A stretch of DNA of 64,000 nt. Origin: Reichenbachiella sp. GTDB taxonomy: Bacteria > Bacteroidota > Bacteroidia > Cytophagales > Cyclobacteriaceae. This document shows positions 9,283-18,397 of this stretch, in pieces. The translations under genes and the position numbers were made by a program. Under the pieces are notes generated by a model that saw only the letters and a list, made by a program, of their open reading frames with translations, was not told where the DNA came from and searched no databases. The stretch spans positions 4,305,501-4,369,500 of the forward strand of contig NZ_JAWPMM010000001.1 in assembly GCF_033344935.1 (NCBI RefSeq), written 5' to 3'. Within the stretch, counting starts at the first letter, position 1; every line of letters begins with the position of its first letter.

Positions 9283-10677
9283 TTACTTCTTAATCAAGAT
9301 CCATAGCCCAGACAAGGCGATGACTACCAACGACAAAGCAGCCAGAGACATGATCGTATCTCGAAGACCTTTGCCAAGAAAGTCCAGAAAATGATACTTG
9401 TGTAAAAATAAAAAGCTTACTATCTCCGCTCTGTTCTTGTCCCGAACGATGGCTCCAGGAATCCCTGAACTAGGCTCTATAAAACAGGTTAAGTGATCTG
9501 GTGTATCAAAAGCAATCTGCACTACTGGCAATCGTTTATTGATAAAACCATAAGCCCTGGTGAATTTAGAAATTGCCACTGGTTCTTCAATTAATTCAAA
9601 ACTTTGCCCTGCAATAGCCTCAGCCCTTTCTCTGGCATAGGCAAAATCTCCATTATCCAATAATTCCAATCCCTCAACGCTTGTATATATAGCCTCACTT
9701 CCGAATTGAGCTGGTTCAAATCTATAGTACAATTCATCTTGCAATTCTTTGAGTGAAATCTGTTTGAATGGTGCTACAACTTTTAGCATGGCGTCCAAAG
9801 GCTCGTTGACCAGATCGTCCAGATTCACCTTTAAAGGTGAAGGCCCATGTCCATTCAGGTTGTAAGGCTCAATTTTTTGCAAGGCATGATAAGCACCACT
9901 AAATGAAAACATCAGCAACACGATCGATACGGCTACCGCCAGTTTGCGGTGGCGTCTTCTGGGTTTCATACGCGCATTGGATTCAGACAGCCTTTTAGTC
10001 GTAAAAAAAATCACCAAACCCATCACCCCAGTGATAAATACCAAAGTAGAGAATAGCAACACCACTACACGCTTCAAGTTAGAATCATCTCCCAGAAAGT
10101 CCCAATTATGAAACATTGAAAAGACCCACAAGAAGCCTTTTCTCATATCATCGTTGAGTGTGCCGAGGCGTGCAGATCCCGTATGAACATACACCTCTAT
10201 GCCGTCTTCTCGATCGAAAGCCACTTTATAAACGGGCAACAATCGGTTGATAATTTTGTATTGTGCGGTGTACTTTTCTACTATTTCAATCGAGGAAATA
10301 GCGGACGTGCTGTCTCCCAAAAAGTATTGAGCCAAATGACGCGCATAAACTTCATCACCATGTTCCAACTCTTCCCCATTATGCCAATCATAGTATTTCC
10401 ATTCGTCATTCACCTGAATTTGGTAATAGGGCTTATTTGCAATTCTGGCAAAGCGAATATCTTGAATGTTGCCTTTCGGCAACGGCAAATCCTTGATCGA
10501 TACCATAGCTAAGTCAGCTTCAAATGGCTGTTGCTTCAAAAACATTTGCGCCGGGCTCACTTTAAAAAAATGAGCCATCATGGGGTGCATCAAGCCACTG
10601 AAGCACCACATCATCACTGGCAGTAGACACAACACGCTGAGCCACCGGTGCCAGATATATAGTTGTTTCTTTTTCAT
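9283..10677 (-). CDS. PepSY-associated TM-helix protein (iron-locus membrane protein)
   Basis: 464 residues from the ATG at 10677, which opens MKKKQLYIWHRWLS, the usual start of this family; 13 more codons upstream are open but non-conserved. Seen: a first membrane helix at about 12-30, helices near 195-220, 245-265 and 440-460, and two PepSY-like periplasmic segments (about 75-180 and 300-420). Family members occur with TonB-dependent receptors, where some are thought to act as inner-membrane reductases for ferric or other metal complexes; the chemistry here is inferred from context. It lies 144 bases downstream of the TonB receptor gene on the same strand. Confidence 0.85.
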   Translation of the reverse strand: MKKKQLYIWHRWLSVLCLLPVMMWCFSGLMHPMMAHFFKVSPAQMFLKQQPFEADLAMVSIKDLPLPKGNIQDIRFARIANKPYYQIQVNDEWKYYDWHNGEELEHGDEVYARHLAQYFLGDSTSAISSIEIVEKYTAQYKIINRLLPVYKVAFDREDGIEVYVHTGSARLGTLNDDMRKGFLWVFSMFHNWDFLGDDSNLKRVVVLLFSTLVFITGVMGLVIFFTTKRLSESNARMKPRRRHRKLAVAVSIVLLMFSFSGAYHALQKIEPYNLNGHGPSPLKVNLDDLVNEPLDAMLKVVAPFKQISLKELQDELYYRFEPAQFGSEAIYTSVEGLELLDNGDFAYARERAEAIAGQSFELIEEPVAISKFTRAYGFINKRLPVVQIAFDTPDHLTCFIEPSSGIPGAIVRDKNRAEIVSFLFLHKYHFLDFLGKGLRDTIMSLAALSLVVIALSGLWILIKK

Positions 10678-10765
10678 ATAGTTATGAATGAGGAAAACTG
10701 TCTGAAATTCAAACAACTGCCATTCCGACTATAGGAGGAATCTTAATGGATACACAACCGTAATA

Positions 10766-10794
10766 AGATCTCTCCTTACTGTCGAGATGACACA
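10766..10794. repeat. dispersed intergenic repeat, copy 1
   Basis: Begins AGATCTCTCC and ends GAGATGACA, with internal inverted ATCTC/GAGAT. A related sequence with the same ends and a different centre occurs at 20663-20695. Both are intergenic. Confidence 0.4.
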
Positions 10795-10821
10795 AAATTT
10801 CAAACAATTTTCATTGATACC

Positions 10822-13125
10822 TTATTTCTGAAATTTATAAGCCAGCCCCACGTTAAATGTCCTTGGATCTCCCGGGTTATAATTAGTACCCCAAGCAGAT
10901 TTGGAGGAATTGGTAGCGTAGAGCTTGTCGGTAACATTCATGATGTTCAACCAAGCTTCAACCCCTTTGATTTCATAGCCCATTCTCAGGTGAAAAATAT
11001 CAAACCCTTCATAAGTCGCTGTATTGGCTGCATCCATATAGTACTCGTCCACATGCTGCCACTCTACACCAATTCTGAAACCTTTGATAAAGCCAGGTCG
11101 ATAAGTGATTTCTCCATTCGTAATCCAGGAGGGAGCTGTAGCCATTTCGTTGTCAGAAAAGTCAACACCAGATTCCACATAATCCTTGAATGTATGCTGG
11201 GCATTGGTACCACTGACTCGAATATGCAAGGATGGGATGGGTTGGTAGTTCAAACCATATTCCACCCCACGGTGCGATGTCTCGCCAGCATTTTCGTTGG
11301 CATAGTCTCCGCTTGGTTGACGCACATTGATAATCTCGTCTTGTCCATTGAGCTGATATACTGCCAGATCTAGAGACGCCTTGGTAAACAAGGCAAACCA
11401 ACCGCCAATTTCATAGTTGGAGAATACTGCAGGCTCCAGAGTAGGAACCTGCACACCTCTGTACAGTTCACTTACTTGTGGAGGTACAAAACCCTGACTG
11501 TAGTTGGCATATATACCTGATCCAGCACCGAAATCATATGTCAGTCCTAACTTGGGCGTGAATGCATTGAAATGATTGGTTTCATCAGGTGCACCGGAAA
11601 ATGCCGTAGACGGCAAGTGGTTGTTATATACATAAGTAAAGCGGTCGTATCGCACGGCTGCCGTCAACCTTAATCTATCTAATGGATTTATATCGAATTG
11701 CATATAGCCGGCGTAATTAATCAACTTTGTTTCGTAGTTAGTCAGCACAGAATCAGTTGGCGTAAAACGCTCATATACACCTTCATCACTTTTGTAAATA
11801 CTGATGTAATTAGCCTCGTACGAACTCGGACTATAGTCCAAACTTGCTCCTCCGGTTATGGCCGCATTCATAAAGTTCAACAACTCCTTGTGCTGAAGAA
11901 TTAATCCATAGCTATTAAAAGCATTATCATTTACCTCGGAGTGGGCCAGATTTGGATCTCCACCAGGGTTGCCCCAAGGCGAATAATCGTCCTTGATTCT
12001 ATAAGACGGGTTCTGTTTCACAGAATTGTTTCTGTAGAAAAGTGTAGCCGAAGACTTAGCTCCTCTATCCCAATAATAATCCAAAGCACTTTTGAACCGT
12101 AGCGCATCTACCGCACGATCGGTAAAGGTCTGAAAGGACGAATATTCCTGATTATAGAAACTGGCACTATCCAAACTACCCGTCATGTCTGACCGATAAT
12201 TGACATAAGTCAAGCTATTGGACCAAAAGGCTTTTTCGCTCAGTGGCATGGTGGCCTTTAGCGTCATAGCCAATTTTTCATAGTCACTATGCGCACGATA
12301 ACCGTCTTTGCGGTCGGCATAGTTTACCGATGCCAAAACACCCACTTTTCCATAAGTGTCTGAAAAAATAAGGTCTCCTCTTTTGTACCCCAGATTATTA
12401 GCTTGCAGAGAGGCTTTCGCCAGCAAAGACGCCGTGGGATTCAAGGTGATAAAATTGACAGCTCCACCGATGGCCTCGCTCCCATAAAGCGAAGAGGCCG
12501 GGCCTCTGATTACTTCTATGTTTTTGAAAGCGCCCATATTCATCTCGATCAAGGCATTGTGATTGAACACGCCAGTGGTTCTCACAGGCACGCCATCTTC
12601 TAAATAAAGAAATAAACTCTTATAGCTCAAAGGTTGTCGAATAGACATGCTATGCTGCTCATTGCCTAGATCTACCATGTAGACACCAGGTGTTTTGTTG
12701 AGCAACTGATCCGTACTAGTCGCATGTGCTTCTTCTATTTGCTTGGCCGACAAGCTCGAAATAGCCACCGGTGTTTCGGATCTTTTTTGTACTTCTCTAC
12801 TGGCCGAAACCACCACTTGATTGAGTTCAATGGATGACTGTTTAAGTTCTACGGCCCCAATGTTTGGCGTAGCTTTTAACGCTACAGATTCATAGCCCAA
12901 ATAGGAGATCATCAACTGATCTTCTGCAGCTGCCTGTAGCTGAAATTTGCCCATCACATCTGTGACAGTACCTGTGGCACTTCCTTTTATGATTACGTTT
13001 ACTCCTGGAATCGCTTCCTTAGTTTGTTGGTCTACAATAGTTCCAGATACGGTTTGTTGGGCACTAGCAGCCCAACTCATCATCATAAGTAAGAGCACAG
13101 CCATTGCGCTGAAATAATTTTTCAT
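10822..13125 (-). CDS. TonB-dependent outer-membrane receptor with carboxypeptidase-like N-terminal domain
   Basis: 767 residues from the ATG at 13125, chosen because a clean signal peptide (MKNYFSAMAVLLLMMM... to ASAQ) follows. Domains in order: signal peptide 1-22, carboxypeptidase-regulatory-like beta domain 24-110 (GTIVDQQTKEAIPGVNV), plug 120-230 (RGPASSLYGSEAIGGAVNF), then a 22-strand-type barrel with a terminal Phe-rich strand (FNVGLAYKF). It imports a ligand across the outer membrane using TonB energy. The neighbouring PepSY gene and a small Cys-containing gene point to iron or another metal chelate; the ligand cannot be named. No SusD partner is present, arguing against glycan uptake. 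Confidence 0.93.
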   Translation of the reverse strand: MKNYFSAMAVLLLMMMSWAASAQQTVSGTIVDQQTKEAIPGVNVIIKGSATGTVTDVMGKFQLQAAAEDQLMISYLGYESVALKATPNIGAVELKQSSIELNQVVVSASREVQKRSETPVAISSLSAKQIEEAHATSTDQLLNKTPGVYMVDLGNEQHSMSIRQPLSYKSLFLYLEDGVPVRTTGVFNHNALIEMNMGAFKNIEVIRGPASSLYGSEAIGGAVNFITLNPTASLLAKASLQANNLGYKRGDLIFSDTYGKVGVLASVNYADRKDGYRAHSDYEKLAMTLKATMPLSEKAFWSNSLTYVNYRSDMTGSLDSASFYNQEYSSFQTFTDRAVDALRFKSALDYYWDRGAKSSATLFYRNNSVKQNPSYRIKDDYSPWGNPGGDPNLAHSEVNDNAFNSYGLILQHKELLNFMNAAITGGASLDYSPSSYEANYISIYKSDEGVYERFTPTDSVLTNYETKLINYAGYMQFDINPLDRLRLTAAVRYDRFTYVYNNHLPSTAFSGAPDETNHFNAFTPKLGLTYDFGAGSGIYANYSQGFVPPQVSELYRGVQVPTLEPAVFSNYEIGGWFALFTKASLDLAVYQLNGQDEIINVRQPSGDYANENAGETSHRGVEYGLNYQPIPSLHIRVSGTNAQHTFKDYVESGVDFSDNEMATAPSWITNGEITYRPGFIKGFRIGVEWQHVDEYYMDAANTATYEGFDIFHLRMGYEIKGVEAWLNIMNVTDKLYATNSSKSAWGTNYNPGDPRTFNVGLAYKFQK

Positions 13126-13250
13126 TGATTTAAAATTTTCTTCCACAGCCCATGCTGCAGAAATTTGAATAATAGATTTGAGTCCTGCTCATTTTAAGCG
13201 CGACCTGTAAATGGGAAAACCTCTGGTCATCCCAGATTTGAAATGAAAAA

Positions 13251-13640
13251 TTAAGTGTGCTTGGGTGGTGGAGATGCCACTTCGCCCATTCGAGAATTGT
13301 AGCATTGAGTATAAGTCGACCATGCTTTTTGCAACCACAAGCTCTGGAGTGGGTCTAGTGAGGGAGTGGCCTCTTGCAGGGTATGCGTCAGCACTTCATG
13401 GCCAAATTTGGCGCGCTGAGTAGGCACTTCATCAGAAGACTCCTCTTCAGCGTATTGCGCCAACTGATCTTCTAAATAGCAAATGTCCTCACATCGCGTA
13501 AAGCCAGCATCCAGCTTATCTGAATTCTCATTAAGAATAGCATAGTCTTTATTTAAGGCATATTCCAAATAGGGAAAGTAAGGACGCATCCATACGAATG
13601 TATAGAGCAGCAAAAGCGATATGGCAACTAAACGATGCAT
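13251..13640 (-). CDS. small membrane-anchored protein of TonB/metal locus
   Basis: 129 residues: an N-terminal hydrophobic segment (3-22), then PYFPYLEYALNKDY, then a Cys pair in RCEDICYLEDQL (Cys49 and Cys53). The pattern of Y-x-E-Y, N-x-D-Y and C-x3-C-Y-L resembles small Bacteroidota proteins that sit beside TonB receptors and are tied to metal handling. This is recalled by pattern, not searched. It is 125 bases upstream of the receptor on the same strand, so they may be co-transcribed. A third Cys occurs near residue 113. No catalytic motif is visible. Confidence 0.6.
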   Translation of the reverse strand: MHRLVAISLLLLYTFVWMRPYFPYLEYALNKDYAILNENSDKLDAGFTRCEDICYLEDQLAQYAEEESSDEVPTQRAKFGHEVLTHTLQEATPSLDPLQSLWLQKAWSTYTQCYNSRMGEVASPPPKHT

Positions 13641-13770
13641 GAGCTGCGAAGGTAAATAGATAAACCTTGCTTCTTCCTAGCAGAAAGGAAGTTTTTTATT
13701 CAAAGATTCACTGCTATTTCCTAGCTACCATACATTGTTTATACTTGAAGAACCATCCGAACTATACATT

Positions 13771-14553
13771 ATGAAAACATGTATCCAATGCGGGACATCA
13801 ACCAAAGAGAAGTTCTGCTCCAACTGTGGACAAAAACAGGATATAGCCAGACTTACCCTTAAGTCTTTCTTTAGTGATTTTTTTAGTCGCGTTTATGGAC
13901 TTGACGGGGCTTTTCCCAGGACAGTGATTGGACTATTCAAAAAACCCGAAACAGTAGCACTTGAATATATAAAAGGCGTTCGCGGGAAGTATGTAGGCCC
14001 AGTCGGCTATTATTTTTTAATGTTCACTGTTCTCTTGATTATTATCAATGTTTTGGGCTTTGAAGTTGCAGATTACTTTCCCAAAACAGAAGAGATTTCA
14101 GATTCTATCATTGAAGAAACAGGCAATAAGCAGTCTGAAGCAGCCAAGGCATTAGGCAGAGAAATTAAAGAAAAGGTCTATAATAATATACAATATATAT
14201 CCTTTCTTCTGGCTCCATTTTTAGGTTTATGGGGCAATGTTTGGTTTAGAAAATCTAAGTTTAATTTACTTGAAAGTAGCGTTTTTGCATTTTTTGTACT
14301 TGGACAAGCAATCATTTTTAATATGATTGGTTTTTTTGTGTTTGCAGCTACAGGATTCAAAAACCTTATCGTTGTGAACTTCATTGAAATGATCTACTGT
14401 ACAACTGCCATCAGCCTGTTTTATACCAGCAAGATAAGCTTCAAGTCAATAATGAGAAGTTTAGCCGCTTTCATTTTGTCTTATCTATCCTTCATATTGT
14501 TTACAATAATTTCAATCACAATCATAGTCATAGTGCGATTCCTTATAGCCTAG
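13771..14553 (+). CDS. DUF3667-type zinc-ribbon membrane protein
   Basis: 260 residues from the ATG at 13771; an upstream ATG at 13735 would add 12 residues before the zinc ribbon and is less likely. The N-terminus has CxxC (CIQC) and CSNC, a zinc ribbon. RLTLKSFFSDFF and a YIKGVRGKYVGPVGYYF segment then lead into the first membrane helix, as in DUF3667 proteins. Further helices lie near 145-165, 175-200, 205-225 and 235-258. Function unknown. It converges on trmN6 with a four-base overlap of stop codons (CTAG). Confidence 0.7.
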   Translation: MKTCIQCGTSTKEKFCSNCGQKQDIARLTLKSFFSDFFSRVYGLDGAFPRTVIGLFKKPETVALEYIKGVRGKYVGPVGYYFLMFTVLLIIINVLGFEVADYFPKTEEISDSIIEETGNKQSEAAKALGREIKEKVYNNIQYISFLLAPFLGLWGNVWFRKSKFNLLESSVFAFFVLGQAIIFNMIGFFVFAATGFKNLIVVNFIEMIYCTTAISLFYTSKISFKSIMRSLAAFILSYLSFILFTIISITIIVIVRFLIA

Positions 14554-15260
14554 AGTTTTAAATAATAATCTTTAAGTAGTTCATTGAACTTCTCCGAATG
14601 AGAACTTCCTTCCCTAATGTTTAATTCTTCTATTGGACAAGAAAATTTAAATTTAGAAACCTGAGAAAGTACTCTAAAAACAGACCCATTCGTTTGATTT
14701 CTAATAACCAATGCCTCAGCATAAAACAAACCCATTCTTTCCACTTGTTCTTTGAACTGCTGACTCTCCAATTCTGGATAGAGGATATAAGCCTTACCTG
14801 TTTCCGAAAGCAAAGATTTCAATGCGAATGCCAGGTTTTCCTTGTTGAATTTAGAAGTATCATGTTTAGCCAAGTTTTTCCTGCTGGTATCCGACTTTAA
14901 GCTATTCGTAAAAAAAGGTGGATTGGAAACAATCAAATCATATGGCCGCTCTGTGGTATTTAGCCATTCGAAAACATCTTTATTGATGACTGTAATACGA
15001 TTCGCCCAATCAGACTCCTTTACATTCTGACCAGCTTGCTTTGCAGCACACTCATCCAACTCTATGGCATCGATTGGTGCGTCAATTCGCTGAGCAAGCA
15101 TCAGTGCCAATAGACCTGTCCCCGTTCCAATATCCAATATTCGACTGGGTTTAGATGCTGATACCCATGCACCCAAAATACACGCTTCAGTACTCACCTT
15201 CATGGCACACTGATCCTGATGGATGGTGAATTGTTTGAATTGGAAATAGGTGTTAGCCAT
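14550..15260 (-). CDS. trmN6: tRNA1(Val) (adenine(37)-N6)-methyltransferase
   Basis: 236 residues of the YfiC/TrmN6 family, which methylates N6 of A37 next to the anticodon of tRNA-Val using SAM. Seen: FKQFTIHQDQCAMKVSTEA at the N-terminus (the family's substrate-side motif), SAM motif ILDIGTGTG at 41-49, ELDECAA as the acidic loop, and the N6-adenine catalytic tetrad NPPF in DLIVSNPPFF near 112. Length matches the family. It is a stand-alone gene between two convergent or divergent neighbours. Confidence 0.92.
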   Translation of the reverse strand: MANTYFQFKQFTIHQDQCAMKVSTEACILGAWVSASKPSRILDIGTGTGLLALMLAQRIDAPIDAIELDECAAKQAGQNVKESDWANRITVINKDVFEWLNTTERPYDLIVSNPPFFTNSLKSDTSRKNLAKHDTSKFNKENLAFALKSLLSETGKAYILYPELESQQFKEQVERMGLFYAEALVIRNQTNGSVFRVLSQVSKFKFSCPIEELNIREGSSHSEKFNELLKDYYLKL

Positions 15261-15334
15261 TAATTTTAAATCTCAACCTGCTCGACAAAAAAGAAGCTAT
15301 ATTGCCGAAATTTTTATTGAAAATCAAAACAAAT

Positions 15335-15889
15335 ATGTTGAAAACAATTCTAACCATTCTTATTGCTTTTGGGAGCATAAGCTTTGGATTTGCACAGGGC
15401 ACAATTGCACCAGACCTAAAACAAACACAGTTGAAAATTACCATCCTTCCCCTAGGAGCATCATTAGAGCAAAAGCTGGGTAAAAAGCAATCGTTAAACC
15501 TAGCAGGTGGATTGCAACTGGGTGCTTATGCTTATAGTAGCAGCAATGGAAGTGGAACTGAATTCTATGCCGCACCATTCTTCACTGGGGAAATCCGTAA
15601 CTACTACAATCGAAAATTTGTAAAAAAGGACCTAGAGCAAAACTCAGGCAACTATGTGGCCTTGGCTTTTGGATATAGCGGAAATAGACTCGGAGAGGCT
15701 GAAAATGTAATATTTGAAAACAGCTTTGAAAATTCTTTCTTCGTGGGACCAGTATGGGGATTTCAGAGAAATTATAAAACAGGTTTTCATCTCAACCTAA
15801 GTATTGGTCTTGGATATGTCGATGGAGAATATGTAGATGGTGCAGTTAAGATGATCAGCACCGGAGGTATCGGGTTTTTCCTAAGGTAA
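15335..15889 (+). CDS. small exported beta-barrel-like protein, copy 1
   Basis: 184 residues from the ATG at 15335, which gives a signal peptide ending FGFAQ; an in-frame ATG at 15302 would bury it. The rest alternates polar and hydrophobic residues with aromatic girdles and ends GGIGFFLR, suggesting a short outer-membrane barrel of about eight strands. It is clearly paralogous to the gene at 16111: both contain EIRNYY, NSFFVGPVWGFQRNY and GFHLN.S.GLGY at the same places. No family name is recognised. Confidence 0.7.
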   Translation: MLKTILTILIAFGSISFGFAQGTIAPDLKQTQLKITILPLGASLEQKLGKKQSLNLAGGLQLGAYAYSSSNGSGTEFYAAPFFTGEIRNYYNRKFVKKDLEQNSGNYVALAFGYSGNRLGEAENVIFENSFENSFFVGPVWGFQRNYKTGFHLNLSIGLGYVDGEYVDGAVKMISTGGIGFFLR

Positions 15890-15905
15890 ATTTTCTAACA
15901 GTTAA

Positions 15906-15936
15906 AGAACCATCATGTTTTCTACCTGATGGTTCT
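15906..15936 (+). terminator. 10-bp hairpin after barrel gene copy 1
   Basis: AGAACCATCA (15906-15915) pairs with TGATGGTTCT (15927-15936) across an 11-base loop. Only a weak T-rich tail follows (CTAATTAAT), so termination efficiency is uncertain. Confidence 0.5.
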
Positions 15937-15980
15937 CTAATTAATCCCTTCAACTTTCATCATTGACCTGACCTCTAATC

Positions 15981-16008
15981 GCCACTCGCATTCCTCAATG
16001 TGAGTGGC
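15981..16008. other. 12-bp hairpin in the intergenic region between paralogues
   Basis: GCCACTCGCATT (15981-15992) and AATGTGAGTGGC (15997-16008) pair over a 4-base loop, with one G-U wobble in RNA. No T tract follows. It may be a structured leader or a protein-binding site; a G7 run lies about 50 bases downstream. Confidence 0.4.
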
Positions 16009-16110
16009 TATGAACATAAGTTGGTTTGTTAGCACCTAAAAATTAACCACGTCTGTGGGGGGGAAATTAAGGTTGGGTGTCCTGTTTTTGAAACTGAAAA
16101 TTTTAAACTC

Positions 16111-16671
16111 ATGCTTAAATCAACATCCATTTGGATAGCTATAGTATTAGCTTCCGTACAAATCACTTTCGGTCAAGGTTCTATCACTACCGAACTCAAA
16201 CCTACCCAAGTTAGGGCGCTCTTCCTTTGCCCTGGTATTTCCATAGAACAAAAACTTAGTGACAAGCATTCATTCAATCTGATTGCTGGAATTCAGCCAG
16301 GAGTATCAGAACATACTTTAGAGCCAGAGGATACACAGTATAAGTTTTATATAGCTCCATTTGTAAGTGGAGAGATTCGGAATTATTATGAGCGTAAGCA
16401 AGTTAAAAAGGAACTTGCGCCGAACTCTGGCAACTATTTCGCTTTGGCGGCAGGCTACTATATGAACAGAATCATCAACGACTCAGGAAAAGAGTATTAC
16501 GATGAGAGCTATGAAAATTCATTTTTTGTTGGGCCTGTTTGGGGATTCCAAAGAAACTATTTGAATGGATTTCATTTAAATATCAGTGTTGGATTAGGGT
16601 ATCAACAAGGCGAAAATCTAGATGGTAGAATAACTATGATCACAAACGGCGGGTTTGGATTCTATTTCTAG
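16111..16671 (+). CDS. small exported beta-barrel-like protein, copy 2
   Basis: 186 residues with a signal peptide ending TFGQ, followed by an aromatic-rich, strand-like sequence ending GGFGFYF. It aligns along its whole length with the gene at 15335, including EQKL near the start of the mature part, EIRNYY, LAPNSGNYFALA and the NSFFVGPVWGFQRNY block. It is a tandem duplicate that has diverged. Function unknown; outer membrane location is inferred from the terminal Phe. It converges on hutD with a four-base stop overlap. Confidence 0.7.
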   Translation: MLKSTSIWIAIVLASVQITFGQGSITTELKPTQVRALFLCPGISIEQKLSDKHSFNLIAGIQPGVSEHTLEPEDTQYKFYIAPFVSGEIRNYYERKQVKKELAPNSGNYFALAAGYYMNRIINDSGKEYYDESYENSFFVGPVWGFQRNYLNGFHLNISVGLGYQQGENLDGRITMITNGGFGFYF

Positions 16672-17231
16672 ACCATGATACTTACAGACGCCAGAATCAA
16701 ATCACTCGATTCCAAATATGTCAATTTAAGTTTATTCCCATTTTCAATGACAAGACATTCCCCTACTTGTAAGGACGCGGCTTCACAAGATACTCTTCCC
16801 GAATAGACATAAATCAATACGATTGCATCTTGTATTTCGCAAGCAATCTGTTCTCCGGCATTTCCTTTCAAATACTTTAGAGTTCCTGAAGCGCCAGAAC
16901 GACACATCAAATTGAAATTGGTGGCTTGGCCTTGGCTGGAGGTTTGCCATTCGCCTTGAAAGGTATCCTGATCAAAAGGAAACAGTCGTTTGGTATGATG
17001 GCCTCTATGCCTCAAAGTATGCTCACCTTTCAGCAACATCAGCGTTCTTTGAATACCAGGCAATGGAGTGAAATCGCTGGCTTCAGCTTCTACCGTGGCC
17101 AAACTGATTCGGAATAAAAAGTCTCTTTTTTGAAAGTCGGATGCTGGCGGATAGATAAACAATTCCTGGCTGGTGCCTTTGGCCCAAGAGATTACTTTTG
17201 ATGGGTCTGGTTTTAGGTGCTGGATTGTCAT
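16668..17231 (-). CDS. HutD/Ves family cupin protein
   Basis: 187 residues matching HutD/Ves. Family hallmarks seen are WAKGTSQELFIYPP at about 16-29, FLFRISLATVEAEASDFTPLPGIQRTL (about 39-65) and FPFD...GEW. HutD proteins have a double cupin-like fold and occur with histidine-utilisation genes, but their biochemical role is unsettled. No other hut gene is nearby. It is the last gene of a (-) run whose upstream neighbour ends one base before its start. Confidence 0.85.
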   Translation of the reverse strand: MTIQHLKPDPSKVISWAKGTSQELFIYPPASDFQKRDFLFRISLATVEAEASDFTPLPGIQRTLMLLKGEHTLRHRGHHTKRLFPFDQDTFQGEWQTSSQGQATNFNLMCRSGASGTLKYLKGNAGEQIACEIQDAIVLIYVYSGRVSCEAASLQVGECLVIENGNKLKLTYLESSDLILASVSIMV

Positions 17232-17232
17232 T

Positions 17233-17802
17233 TCAATTTATAAAATCGAAACCTCTCAGTATTATGGCCGCCAGGCTAATACCCCAAGCCAATATCAATC
17301 CATACCTGTGAAGTGATTGCTTTTGAATCTTGATTAGAATTACACATAGAACAATCAAAACCACATTAAATAAAGAAGAGCCTGTAAGATCATCTTGTAG
17401 AAGAAAATCTGTTCCAATTGCCCAAAGCTGAATCAGAATAAACAAGGAAAAAAATTGTCTTACAATCGAAAAGTATTGTTTTTGAGGCGCACCTGGATCA
17501 TCCTGATCGATTACTCCAGGTGTAATTACACTTGAAGCGAAAAAAGCAACAATAGGACCAGACACGAGAAATAAAAACTCAAAATATCCCCAAGTGTCTT
17601 TCGAAGTGATTAAAACAGCAGACCAGGCCAAATTAAAATGAACAATGAGTAATATACCAATCCAATGCAAATGGATCAGTGATGCTTTCACTTTTGAATT
17701 AATATTTAGCACACTAGAAAATGAAGACAATATGTTGACCAGACCGAAACTAATAATGGTCACAAACATCAAAGCGACGATTAAAGTATGTGATAAATTC
17801 AT
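17233..17802 (-). CDS. uncharacterised polytopic membrane protein
   Basis: 189 residues with six hydrophobic segments (about 7-28, 43-65, 75-95, 110-130, 140-158, 167-185). No conserved catalytic motif was seen. Charged residues are few and lie in short loops (VIDQDDPGAPQKQ near 99). It is nearly contiguous with hutD downstream and lies 50 bases after the GNAT gene. Confidence 0.65.
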   Translation of the reverse strand: MNLSHTLIVALMFVTIISFGLVNILSSFSSVLNINSKVKASLIHLHWIGILLIVHFNLAWSAVLITSKDTWGYFEFLFLVSGPIVAFFASSVITPGVIDQDDPGAPQKQYFSIVRQFFSLFILIQLWAIGTDFLLQDDLTGSSLFNVVLIVLCVILIKIQKQSLHRYGLILAWGISLAAIILRGFDFIN

Positions 17803-17852
17803 GTTTTAAGTAATTGCCCTATGTAATCTCACTATGATTCTTTTTTTTAAAT

Positions 17853-18386
17853 CTAGTATAGTTCATCAAATCTATCCTTTTTTATTTCATAACTATTGAC
17901 CAATTGAGAAAAGCATACGATACTTGGAACTGTCTCATATGATTTCACAAACTCAAACCCCACCTGCTCTAGCAAACGAACTGGCGCAGGATTACCAGCG
18001 AATGGCTCACATCTTAGTTTTTGTAATTGAAAAAGCTCGAAATACTTTGGGATGGATTGTTTGACCAACTCCAGCCCATGACCGAACTTTCGATTCGCCT
18101 TATCCCAAATGTGTAAATGCATAAAGGCCTCACGGCCAAAAGTGATGTGGTTGATATTAGAGTGGCCAATGGCCTTTCCATTCACTTCCCAAATCACATA
18201 GTACAACTGTTTATCTTCAAAGGGTTTGTGCAGCTCCGCTTGAATAGCTCCTATCCACTCCTCCCGAGCCGGCAACTTACTCTTGTCTGCACCCATGCCT
18301 TTGAGATAGGCCGCATCAGCCTTCGAGAAGTAATCTACTACTCGCTCAGCATCTGTTGGGATCATATCTCTGGTGGTACATTTCAT
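17853..18386 (-). CDS. GNAT family N-acetyltransferase
   Basis: 177 residues of the GNAT fold: beta1-alpha1 around MKCTTRDMIPTDAERVVDYF, a central strand YYVIWEVNGKAIGHSNINHI and an acetyl-CoA-loop region KANRKFGHGLELVKQ. The RCEPFAGNPAPVRLLEQVGFEFV segment is the typical N-P-x-x-R...GF ending of the family. The loop departs from the strict Q/RxxGxG/A consensus. Substrate unknown. Confidence 0.8.
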   Translation of the reverse strand: MKCTTRDMIPTDAERVVDYFSKADAAYLKGMGADKSKLPAREEWIGAIQAELHKPFEDKQLYYVIWEVNGKAIGHSNINHITFGREAFMHLHIWDKANRKFGHGLELVKQSIPKYFELFQLQKLRCEPFAGNPAPVRLLEQVGFEFVKSYETVPSIVCFSQLVNSYEIKKDRFDELY

Positions 18387-18397
18387 GTTAGATCGAG

